A stretch of 5,469 bases of DNA from Spirochaetaceae bacterium. Its GTDB lineage: Bacteria; Spirochaetota; Spirochaetia; Treponematales; Breznakiellaceae. The notes under the pieces were generated by a model, which searched no databases, was not told the DNA's origin, and saw only the letters and a list, made by a program, of their open reading frames with translations. Below, one piece after another: positions 1 through 5,312 of this stretch. The DNA lies in assembly GCA_031265535.1 (NCBI GenBank), contig JAISCO010000243.1:1-5469 (forward strand), given 5' to 3'. How positions within the stretch are numbered: the stretch's first letter is position 1; every line of letters begins with the position of its first letter. Position numbers and translations under genes: made by a program.

Positions 1-58
1 ATTTTGCTTTAGCGCATGGAAATTTTATCATATTTTTTTCTTTTTGACTATTGGGCGC

Positions 59-85
59 AAAAAACGCGCCCCCTTAAGGGGCGTG
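59..85 (-). terminator. Rho-independent terminator of the xylanase gene
   Basis: Read on the minus strand, an 8-bp GC-rich stem (65-72 with 78-85, one G.T pair, 5-nt loop) is followed at once by six T residues (59-64). This is the standard shape of an intrinsic terminator. It lies about 110 nt past the xylanase stop codon, so the transcript would carry a 3' tail that includes a small hairpin at 141-168. I see no supportable gene in 1-58. Confidence 0.75.
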
Positions 86-178
86 AAGGTGAAAAAAGCA
101 ACGCACGCCCGGCGCTCAGTAAATGCCACAGTACCGGGAAACTGCGCGAAGGCTTTAGCCTGAGCAGTGCGCCGCGGG

Positions 179-200
179 GGATTGTTTCAAAACCCGGTTA
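179..200 (-). repeat. Half copy of the palindromic repeat, abutting the xylanase stop codon
   Basis: On the minus strand this reads as the loop plus right arm of the complete palindrome at 4372-4410, with two substitutions in about 20 positions. The 16-nt core (182-197) differs by one base from the copy at 2562-2577. The repeat overlaps the TAA stop of the xylanase gene, so the gene's end coincides with the repeat edge. There is no matching left arm, so it cannot form the full hairpin. Confidence 0.6.
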
Positions 201-2522
201 GTTTTTTATCAGCTTCAAAACACCGTAGCCGGAAGTATCCTGGAACGAATTCCCCGTGGTATCGTTCCATACCGCTACACTCTGGCGGATCCCCTGGGCG
301 GAGGCCCCGTTGATCTGTACGTCAAAACCGATAAAGCTATCCGCCGCGGGAACAATGGTCTTAAACGGTATGGTCATGGTAACGGTATAGGATTTTTCGC
401 GCACGGCGGCGGCTGAAACAAAACCCGTCCCCGCGGAAGGGGGATTAAAACTGGTCTCATTGTCAAAATTGACCCGGTACTGTCCATCGTCCTTCCGGAA
501 AAAAGATGTTTTTTGGTTGTCCTCATCAATAAAAACCTCCACCGAGTCCTGCTCATACGTATTGGGGCTGGCCTTGTTGAGTTCCGCATTATGAACCTGA
601 ACCAGGACATACAGGTTTTTTTCATCCCAGAGGGCTTTTACCGTTCCCGACGCGCCCTGCCATGCCATAAGGTACTGATCCACCGGCAGGGCGGGAACAT
701 TATTCCACAGGGGATCGGGATTAGGGCCTATTACCGGCGTACCGTAAGACGCTTCCCCCTGCTTTGCTTCCCGGATTAACTTGATACTGTTTTCGGCAAT
801 AAAGGAAACCGGGTTCAGCACCGCGTAAAAGGCCGGTTTTGCCTTGAGTTCCCGGTCGAAAAGACAGGGGCTTGCCGCGGAACGCCAGCTTGACCCGTCA
901 TCGAGCCCCCAAATGCTTACCCGGCCGATATGAGCCGCATATTCCCGGAAGAGGCTAAACAAACCGGCGTATACCGCCCCCTGTTCCACAAGCTGTCGGT
1001 CAGTCTGTCTTGAATCGGAACCGGCCTGTATATCAAGCTCCGTGATACTCAGTTCCACCCCCAGGGAAATAAACCGTTCCATTGACAGCCGGACATTGTC
1101 CGTATTGGTATTCAAGCGGTAATGGCCCTGCATACCCACTCCGTCAATCAGGGGCCTGCCGCCGGTATCCGGGTTTTTTTCGTTCAATTCCCTGACCATA
1201 TTGTAGACCGCCAGGGCCTTATTCTGATTATCAAGGTTGTAATCGTTGTAATACAGTTTTGCCCCCGGATCCGCTTCCCTGGCCGTCTTGAACACAAATT
1301 CCACATAATCCGGCCCTATGGCCTTGTACCAGGGGCTTTGCCGGAGGGAGGCCCGCCAATCCGCGGGCTCAGGGGGATTGTCGATAATCGCCTCGTTCAG
1401 CACGTCCCAGCTTATGACCCGTCCCTTAAAATGGGCGGCCACGGTTTTTACATGGGCGCTGAGGTTTTCCATGGCTTCGCTCCGGGAAATCCCCTCGTGA
1501 TTCATCCAGTCCGGGGACTGCTGATGCCAGGCCAGGGTATGGCCGTGCACTTTAAGGCCCTGCGCCAGCACCGCGTCTACCATCCGGTCCGCCTGCTCAA
1601 AGGTAAAAATTCCCTTTTCACGCTGAAGGGACGAGGGTTTCATGGCGTTTTCCGCCGTGATAACATTGAAGTGCCGGCTTAAAATATCAAAACGCGGGGT
1701 TCCGGTTTCACCGGGCGACATCACATTGCCAATCAAAAACTGATTTATATACGATTCTTTTAAGGGCGGCGTGTTGTCCGCGCGGCCATTCATGGCATTG
1801 CCGATACTGTCGTACCGTATACCGGCTTCCGGGGAAACGCCTTTTTTCTTTGCCAGTTCGCCGACAGAAACGATTTCATATCCCCGCAGGCGGAGTTCGT
1901 GGACAATCACCGGAACAGCCCGGATGGTCCGTTCCGTGTCTCCTGAATGACGCTCATGAAGAAGGATAATACCCCCGTCTTTGGCGGCCCCCAGTATGTT
2001 GCTGATAATTTCTTCAGTGCTGATATCCGCTTCCCAGTCGCGGCCGGAAACACCGGCGCCGATTAAGGACATGCCCATATCTTTTACCACCCCGGTAAGG
2101 GTATCGCTGTAATCCAGATTCGGCGCGCGGAAATATACAGGTTCTTTTCCGGTGGTTTCTTTAATAATGGCCGATGTGGCCCTGAGGCTTTCCCGGATTG
2201 CCGCCTCACCGGCCTTGCCGTTTTTTCCCAGGCCCTCAAATCCGTAGGAATGGTTGCCTATTTCGTGCCCTTCGGTAAAGATCAGCCTGGTTTTTTCCGG
2301 GTTATTTTCGACAAGCTGTCCAACCAAAAAGAATGTGGCCTTGACATTGTTTTCCCGCAAAACCGCCAATAATTGCTCTGTTTTCTCCGACGGGCCGTCG
2401 TCAAAACTAATGGCAATTGTCATCTCCGGGACCGGATATTGGTGTCTACCCTGCCCTTCCCTGCTGGCGCAGCCGCCGCCTAGTACAAGCGCCATAATCA
2501 GTATCCTCCCTATATTTTTCAT
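198..2522 (-). CDS. Lipoprotein with CE4 deacetylase, GH10 endo-1,4-beta-xylanase and CBM9 domains
   Basis: The 774-residue product probably binds, de-acetylates and cuts xylan at the cell surface. I chose the ATG at 2522 because AAAGGA lies 9-10 nt upstream and a lipoprotein signal follows (basic start, hydrophobic core, GGGC with Cys18). A longer TTG-started frame to 2690 would begin inside the -10 box. Residues 35-224 are a NodB/CE4 domain: SFDDGP (Asp41, Asp42), GNHS (His91), FRAP (Arg132), DW (162-163) and LLHE (His189). The second motif-2 His is replaced by Phe95, so esterase activity is uncertain. Residues about 252-569 are a complete GH10 domain with WHQQSP, acid/base Glu377 in DVLNEA and nucleophile Glu495 in ITELDI. 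Residues about 576-774 match CBM9 (DSVEVFIDE, QYRVNF). The gene is monocistronic, with its own promoter and terminator. GH10 identity is near certain, CBM9 strong and the acetyl-xylan substrate inferred. Base composition is more GC-rich than in the genes to its right. Confidence 0.95.
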   Translation of the reverse strand: MKNIGRILIMALVLGGGCASREGQGRHQYPVPEMTIAISFDDGPSEKTEQLLAVLRENNVKATFFLVGQLVENNPEKTRLIFTEGHEIGNHSYGFEGLGKNGKAGEAAIRESLRATSAIIKETTGKEPVYFRAPNLDYSDTLTGVVKDMGMSLIGAGVSGRDWEADISTEEIISNILGAAKDGGIILLHERHSGDTERTIRAVPVIVHELRLRGYEIVSVGELAKKKGVSPEAGIRYDSIGNAMNGRADNTPPLKESYINQFLIGNVMSPGETGTPRFDILSRHFNVITAENAMKPSSLQREKGIFTFEQADRMVDAVLAQGLKVHGHTLAWHQQSPDWMNHEGISRSEAMENLSAHVKTVAAHFKGRVISWDVLNEAIIDNPPEPADWRASLRQSPWYKAIGPDYVEFVFKTAREADPGAKLYYNDYNLDNQNKALAVYNMVRELNEKNPDTGGRPLIDGVGMQGHYRLNTNTDNVRLSMERFISLGVELSITELDIQAGSDSRQTDRQLVEQGAVYAGLFSLFREYAAHIGRVSIWGLDDGSSWRSAASPCLFDRELKAKPAFYAVLNPVSFIAENSIKLIREAKQGEASYGTPVIGPNPDPLWNNVPALPVDQYLMAWQGASGTVKALWDEKNLYVLVQVHNAELNKASPNTYEQDSVEVFIDEDNQKTSFFRKDDGQYRVNFDNETSFNPPSAGTGFVSAAAVREKSYTVTMTIPFKTIVPAADSFIGFDVQINGASAQGIRQSVAVWNDTTGNSFQDTSGYGVLKLIKN

Positions 2523-2681
2523 CCCAAACCGTCCTTTGCGGGAAAAATAAGAAAACCGAGGTTGTTCCAAAACCCGGCCACAGGCGCCGAAGTTTTCGGC
2601 AAAACCCGCCGGAAAACATGGTATCACAGGACCGGTTTCAAAATCAACATATCGCGCGGTAGATCTCGGACCTCCGGTCGC
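2523..2681 (-). promoter_or_regulatory. Long 5' leader of the xylanase gene with a hairpin
   Basis: If the -10 box at 2682-2687 is used, the mRNA has a leader of about 150 nt before the ATG. It contains a hairpin (2592-2600 with 2608-2617, 9 bp with one bulged base and an A/T-rich loop), the half repeat at 2558-2577 and a clear Shine-Dalgarno AAAGGA close to the start. I recognise no known riboswitch class. There is no long uninterrupted T tract after the hairpin, so attenuation is not supported. Confidence 0.35.
2558..2577. repeat. Half copy of the palindromic repeat in the xylanase leader
   Basis: These 20 bases are identical to one arm plus part of the loop of the complete palindrome at 4372-4410, on the opposite strand. 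The second arm is missing. Its orientation matches the half copy at 179-200, so the two form near-direct repeats around the xylanase gene. Confidence 0.6.
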
Positions 2682-2687
2682 ATTATA
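2682..2687 (-). promoter_or_regulatory. Probable -10 box of the xylanase gene
   Basis: The minus strand shows a perfect TATAAT just downstream of the terminator and hairpins that end the preceding operon. No good -35 hexamer is present at 16-18 nt. The expected position falls within the arm of the hairpin at 2695-2724, so the promoter may be weak or need an activator. The start point would be near 2675. Confidence 0.5.
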
Positions 2688-2694
2688 CAATAGA

Positions 2695-2724
2695 GTTGTT
2701 CAGAAACTTCAGTTTCTGAACAAC
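2695..2724. repeat. Perfect 14-bp palindrome, loop of 2 nt
   Basis: The arms 2695-2708 and 2711-2724 are perfectly complementary. The outer sequence GTTGTTC resembles the arms of the repeat at 4372-4410, so it may be a divergent member of that family. No T tract follows on either strand, so it is not a standard terminator. It overlaps the -35 region of the xylanase promoter and could affect transcription from it. Confidence 0.7.
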
Positions 2725-2731
2725 AACCGCT

Positions 2732-2760
2732 AAAAAACAGCAAAATGCTCCGCATTTTGC
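2732..2760 (-). terminator. Rho-independent terminator of the hydrolase/outer-membrane-protein operon
   Basis: On the minus strand a perfect 9-bp stem (2760-2752 with 2748-2740, loop GGA) is followed by TG and six T residues (2737-2732). It lies about 65 nt beyond the stop of the small secreted protein gene and upstream of the xylanase promoter, separating the two transcription units. The stem is AT-rich in its middle, so strength may be moderate. Confidence 0.75.
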
Positions 2761-2763
2761 ATA

Positions 2764-2800
2764 GACTTGTGAGACAACCAACCGGGTTGTCGAACAAGTC
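2764..2800. repeat. Imperfect palindrome, 16-nt arms, loop AACCG
   Basis: The arms 2764-2779 and 2785-2800 pair with two adjacent mismatches around loop AACCG. A central 13-mer (AACCAACCGGGTT) is shared exactly with the palindrome at 4372-4410, while the outer arms differ, which marks it as a diverged member of the same family. It sits between the stop codon of the small secreted protein gene and its terminator. Confidence 0.65.
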
Positions 2801-2824
2801 CAATATACCTTTTGGCCTTCGGCT

Positions 2825-3301
2825 TTATAGCTTAATAGATACACCGGCGTAAACATTTACCATGGAAAAATCCCAGCCTAATCCTGTTGTCCGGCCATAC
2901 ATTAATAATCCGGTTATGCCAATATTGTCAGTAAAATAGTATCCGCCGTCAATTTTACCGGCAATTATCATATCCACCGCCGTAGGCGAACCAAGCAGCG
3001 ACACGCCAACATTCCATTTGTCTTTCATATAATGATAACCGGGTCCAAATAATACTATATTTTGTGAAAAATCTCCCCTGAAACTAAAGCCAATTACATC
3101 AGTTAAGCAAAGGGTAAATCCTGCCACGCTGATAAGGTTTAAATCAAATACCATAGACACCAATGTTTTTGTTTCCACTGTTGTGTCAAAAGACGCCCCA
3201 AGCCCAAACGTTCCTATGATAGATCCTTTTTTTTCGCCTTCGGCAAAAGCGAAAGAAGAAATTAACGCCAATACACAAGAAATGATAAGCGCCTTTTTCA
3301 T
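2825..3301 (-). CDS. Small secreted protein, probable outer-membrane beta-barrel
   Basis: The 158-residue product starts with a classical signal peptide (MKKALIIS, hydrophobic core) and a likely signal peptidase I site after AFA at residue 20. The mature part has no long hydrophobic helix. It alternates short stretches of hydrophobic and polar/aromatic residues with Gly-rich turns, and ends in a strand-like VYAGVSIKL. This pattern suggests a small outer-membrane beta-barrel or porin-like protein; spirochaetes have many uncharacterised ones. I recognise no family motif and no catalytic signature. The ATG at 3301 is supported by the signal peptide and a strong Shine-Dalgarno 4 nt upstream; a longer frame would start inside the previous gene. 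One base separates it from the hydrolase stop, so the two are probably translationally coupled and their products may work together at the envelope. Confidence 0.85.
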   Translation of the reverse strand: MKKALIISCVLALISSFAFAEGEKKGSIIGTFGLGASFDTTVETKTLVSMVFDLNLISVAGFTLCLTDVIGFSFRGDFSQNIVLFGPGYHYMKDKWNVGVSLLGSPTAVDMIIAGKIDGGYYFTDNIGITGLLMYGRTTGLGWDFSMVNVYAGVSIKL

Positions 3302-3302
3302 T

Positions 3303-4355
3303 TTACCTCCCCTGTAATTCACCCAACAATTTTGAACCGATCATTGCCGCGGTTATATCCAGGCTGTCGGACATATTTGATAAAACCACAACCGCTATGC
3401 GCCTTGTTTTATCAAACCCAAGATAACTGTTGTAATTGCCGGTTCCCCCGCCGTGCCAGACTATATTATTTACGGAATCAATCATCCAGCCCGCGCCAAC
3501 CGCGTCCGTGCGGGTCAATTCATCATAACCCGAAGGTGTGGCGTTTACCCGGGCCAAAGCGCCGTGAGAAAGTATTAAATACGGTGGCGTTTCATCAATT
3601 TGCATTTTAGCGTAGCGCATCATATCGGTTATCGTGGATGTAATTGCCCCTGTCGCTATATAGGGATTGCCCGTGTCCCATTGCCAGTAATTTGCCAAAT
3701 CGCCGCTTCCATCGGATATTTTGGTGGAATTAAGTCCCAACTCATTTTTTATGTAACCATTCATCAACGGCGTATAATCCTCGTTATATATACTTTCAAG
3801 AATTAAACCAACAACTGCCATGCCAAAATTGGAGTATACAAACGGATAATCCCTGTTTTCCGGATTTATTGTTCCAATGCGATTAAGCAGCATTTTACCG
3901 GTTGTACCATAAACAGGATTTCTTCCAGGAAGATTAGCCGTTCCATAATCTTCATAATAAAAGTTCTTATAACCTGAAGTATGAGTTATGAGTCTTTTTA
4001 TTGAAGGATAATAGTCTTTCGCGGGAACATTGAGAAACCGGCTGATTGAATCGTCAAAACTCACTTTATTTTCACTCACAGCCTTGGAGAGTAATGATGT
4101 GGTAAATGTTTTTGTAATAGAGCCAATTTCATAAATATGTTCTTCATGGGATAATTCTCTGCCGTTTTCTCCGTAAACTTTATACGACATTTGTCCGCTT
4201 TGAACAATTCCAACGGTAATGGCCGCTTTTTTTACTCTTTTTGTATTATATTCAATCATTTCCATGCCGGACATTTTCACAATGTCTTCAAACGGCATAG
4301 TACATGTACTTAAAGAGAAAAGAAAAACCAGCAATATCCACAAGGAATTTTTCAT
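3303..4355 (-). CDS. Beta-lactamase/PBP-fold serine hydrolase, lipoprotein
   Basis: The 350-residue product belongs to the beta-lactamase family (PF00144; MEROPS S12 and class C relatives), which includes D,D-peptidases, esterases and class C beta-lactamases. The motifs fit: SITK with Ser79 nucleophile and Lys82; YSN (Tyr174, Asn176); and HGGG (His301-Gly302-Gly303) in place of KTG. ITHTSG, a common segment of this family, is also present. The start at 4355 gives a signal sequence with LSTC (Cys18), a loose spirochaetal lipobox, so it is probably a periplasmic-side or surface lipoprotein. Its Shine-Dalgarno is weak. An upstream extension to 4520 would read through the promoter and repeat and is rejected. 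HGG rather than KTG is typical of S12 peptidases and esterases, so true antibiotic hydrolysis is not implied. It is first in a two-gene operon. Base composition is clearly more AT-rich than the xylanase gene. Confidence 0.9.
   Translation of the reverse strand: MKNSLWILLVFLFSLSTCTMPFEDIVKMSGMEMIEYNTKRVKKAAITVGIVQSGQMSYKVYGENGRELSHEEHIYEIGSITKTFTTSLLSKAVSENKVSFDDSISRFLNVPAKDYYPSIKRLITHTSGYKNFYYEDYGTANLPGRNPVYGTTGKMLLNRIGTINPENRDYPFVYSNFGMAVVGLILESIYNEDYTPLMNGYIKNELGLNSTKISDGSGDLANYWQWDTGNPYIATGAITSTITDMMRYAKMQIDETPPYLILSHGALARVNATPSGYDELTRTDAVGAGWMIDSVNNIVWHGGGTGNYNSYLGFDKTRRIAVVVLSNMSDSLDITAAMIGSKLLGELQGR
3306..3313 (-). promoter_or_regulatory. Shine-Dalgarno of the small secreted protein, inside the upstream gene
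   Basis: AGGGGAGG on the minus strand is formed by the last Gln-Gly-Arg codons of the hydrolase, next to its TAA stop. Spacing to the ATG at 3301 is only 4 nt. A ribosome ending the hydrolase would stop on top of this site, which favours translational coupling. Confidence 0.8.
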
Positions 4356-4371
4356 TTGACCGCTTTTCCAA

Positions 4372-4410
4372 GAGGTTGTTTCAAAACCAACCGGGTTTTG
4401 GAACAACCTC
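4372..4410. repeat. Complete palindromic repeat, 17-nt arms, loop AACCG
   Basis: The arms 4372-4388 and 4394-4410 are complementary at 16 of 17 positions, the other pair being a wobble on one strand. It is the only full-length member of the family in the window and supplies the sequence of the half copies at 179-200 and 2558-2577. It lies 16 nt upstream of the hydrolase start codon. With the promoter at 4417-4444 the mRNA would begin at about its right edge. Confidence 0.85.
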
Positions 4411-4416
4411 ACATAC

Positions 4417-4444
4417 TTTATATTATTCAATATCTCTTTGTCAA
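4417..4444 (-). promoter_or_regulatory. Sigma70-type promoter of the hydrolase operon
   Basis: The minus strand has a perfect -35 TTGACA (4444-4439), a 16-nt spacer and TATAAA (4422-4417). The predicted start near 4410 gives a leader of about 55 nt that begins with the palindrome at 4372-4410. A 13-nt palindrome, GAACATAATGTTC (4475-4487), lies about 30 nt upstream of the -35 and could be an operator. That last point is only a possibility. Confidence 0.75.
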
Positions 4445-4501
4445 TATCTTTTTTCCGGAAATTTTGCGGGTATTGAACATAATGTTCCGGCTGCATGCGA
4501 C

Positions 4502-4669
4502 GTTTTGGCGGCCCGGACAAGGGCTTTGCGCAGCAAAGACCAGGGCCGGTAAAATGTGCCGGAGCAACGACGTGGAATGGAGCGTGGCGGAATGATCGAG
4601 CCGTTGCGGAGGCTGAGCCGCCTGCTGGCGGCGAAGCGTAAACAGTCCTGTTATGTGCAATTGTGCCTT
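4502..4669 (+). repeat. Left copy of a ~160-bp inverted repeat with nested hairpins
   Basis: This segment matches the reverse complement of 5313-5469. The inner 55 nt (4615-4669) are identical at 53 positions; the outer part is patchier with indels but keeps TTTTGG, AAAATGTG, GGAGCGTGG and GAGCCGCC blocks in order. It contains three foldable parts: an outer stem (4503-4516 with 4541-4554), a hairpin inside it (CTTTGC, loop GCA, GCAAAG, 4524-4538) and a separate hairpin GCCGCC/GGCGGC (4617-4632). It is GC-rich beside a strongly AT-rich interior. I see no gene in it. Confidence 0.85.
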
Positions 4670-4676
4670 AAAATGG

Positions 4677-4704
4677 TTGACAAAATGATAAAATATAATA
4701 CAAT
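4677..4704 (+). promoter_or_regulatory. Possible promoter just inside the left repeat
   Basis: A perfect TTGACA (4677-4682) is followed after 16 nt by TACAAT (4699-4704), only 8 nt inside the left repeat. It points into the island and could transcribe the small ORFs. In DNA this AT-rich a chance -10 is easy to find; the exact -35 is the stronger part of the evidence. Confidence 0.45.
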
Positions 4705-4740
4705 AAGAAATTGTAGAGATAAAGGCAGGTGAAAAGCCAT

Positions 4741-5056
4741 TTGAAATTGGAAGGGATTTATCTAGTATCTAATATTTAAAGACATAAAATAGAGACATAA
4801 CTTATAAATTGTTGTAAAATGGAAATAATGTCTGAAGGAAGAAAATGCATTGTTAGTTTTTGAGAATAATAATTAAATATTTTTTTATAAAAATATAGGA
4901 TCTAAAATAGATGGAAAAATAAAAACGATGGAAGTATTTAGTGAATGAGTAATACAAATAGATAAAAAAGTTGTGAGAATGATAGACGAATCTATTAATA
5001 TTCGGGAGGATGGAAGGTTAAAAATAACCTTTCTACATGATTATGAGTCCAGATAA
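4741..5056 (+). pseudogene. Decayed small protein gene upstream of the immunity-like ORF
   Basis: Protein-like segments can be read across this stretch but are broken by stops and a change of frame. A TTG start at 4741, with AGGTGA about 8 nt upstream, opens KLEGIYLVSNI and then stops. In the same frame MEIMSEGRKCIVSF (from 4819) stops at 4863. In another frame KIDGKIKTMEVFSE runs into TGA at 4946-4948, then 35 sense codons (VIQIDKK ... FLHDYESR) run to TAA at 5056. The TGA could be a former TGG Trp codon. The last frame overlaps the start of the next ORF by 20 nt, as coupled genes do. I recognise no family. The alternative is that the whole stretch is noncoding AT-rich DNA in which such frames arise by chance. 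Confidence 0.3.
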
Positions 5057-5294
5057 AGTTTGTGAGAATTATTCCGAGAAAAATGTTTTGTTAAATATTT
5101 GGAAAGATAAAGATATAATTTTTATTGAAGGTGATACTACTTCTTTAGAATTTTTATCAAAGTTGATACTAGCTCAGGCAAAGACAGATACAAATGACAG
5201 TATTTCAATATCCCCCAAAGGAGCTGGAAAAATGTTTTTTAGCAAAAAATCTCAATTTGGTTTATACATACACAATACCAAAGCAGAAAAATAA
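5037..5294 (+). CDS. Small protein resembling Imm32-type immunity proteins
   Basis: The 85-residue product has no signal peptide or membrane segment, so it should be cytoplasmic. Its pattern is a short strand (DIIFIEGD), an amphipathic helix (SLEFLSKLILAQA), then SISPKGAGKMFF and a final strand (FGLYIHN). From memory this order, including an EGD-helix-ISPKGAG-YIH arrangement, resembles the Imm32 family of polymorphic-toxin immunity proteins; I could not check this. If correct, it would neutralise a toxin of a related cell, and no toxin is visible nearby. The ATG at 5037 is the first after an in-frame TAA at 5025; ATG 5043 is an alternative. No Shine-Dalgarno lies at normal spacing: GGAGGATGG is near 5006-5013, and a 7-bp hairpin (5014-5031) between them could bring it closer. 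The ORF ends 18 nt before the right repeat. Confidence 0.6.
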   Translation: MIMSPDKVCENYSEKNVLLNIWKDKDIIFIEGDTTSLEFLSKLILAQAKTDTNDSISISPKGAGKMFFSKKSQFGLYIHNTKAEK

Positions 5295-5312
5295 AAGGAT
5301 TTGGAATAAAAA

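Noticed and set aside
16..201. 61-codon plus-strand ORF at the left end
   Set aside because: It runs across the terminator hairpin and the half repeat, has no ribosome site and a low-complexity, charge-rich product; it is best explained as noncoding.
1122..1682. 186-codon plus-strand ORF
   Set aside because: It lies wholly opposite the GH10 catalytic domain, whose motifs are intact; the frame is open only as a shadow of that GC-rich gene.
2523..2690. N-terminal extension of the xylanase to a TTG at 2690
   Set aside because: The TTG is next to the -10 box and has no ribosome site; the extension crosses a hairpin and half repeat and would bury the lipoprotein signal.
2695..2800. CRISPR array
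   Set aside because: The three hairpins differ in sequence and are not separated by regular spacers; no cas genes are present.
3303..4355. Antibiotic resistance beta-lactamase
   Set aside because: The third motif is HGG, not KTG, and the context is a chromosomal envelope operon; the S12 peptidase/esterase type is more likely.
4356..4520. N-terminal extension of the hydrolase
   Set aside because: It translates the promoter, the palindrome and part of the left repeat; the internal ATG begins a clear lipoprotein signal.
4427..4660. 77-codon minus-strand ORF and plus-strand ORFs over the left repeat
   Set aside because: They lie on a structured repeat whose two copies differ by indels that do not preserve a reading frame.
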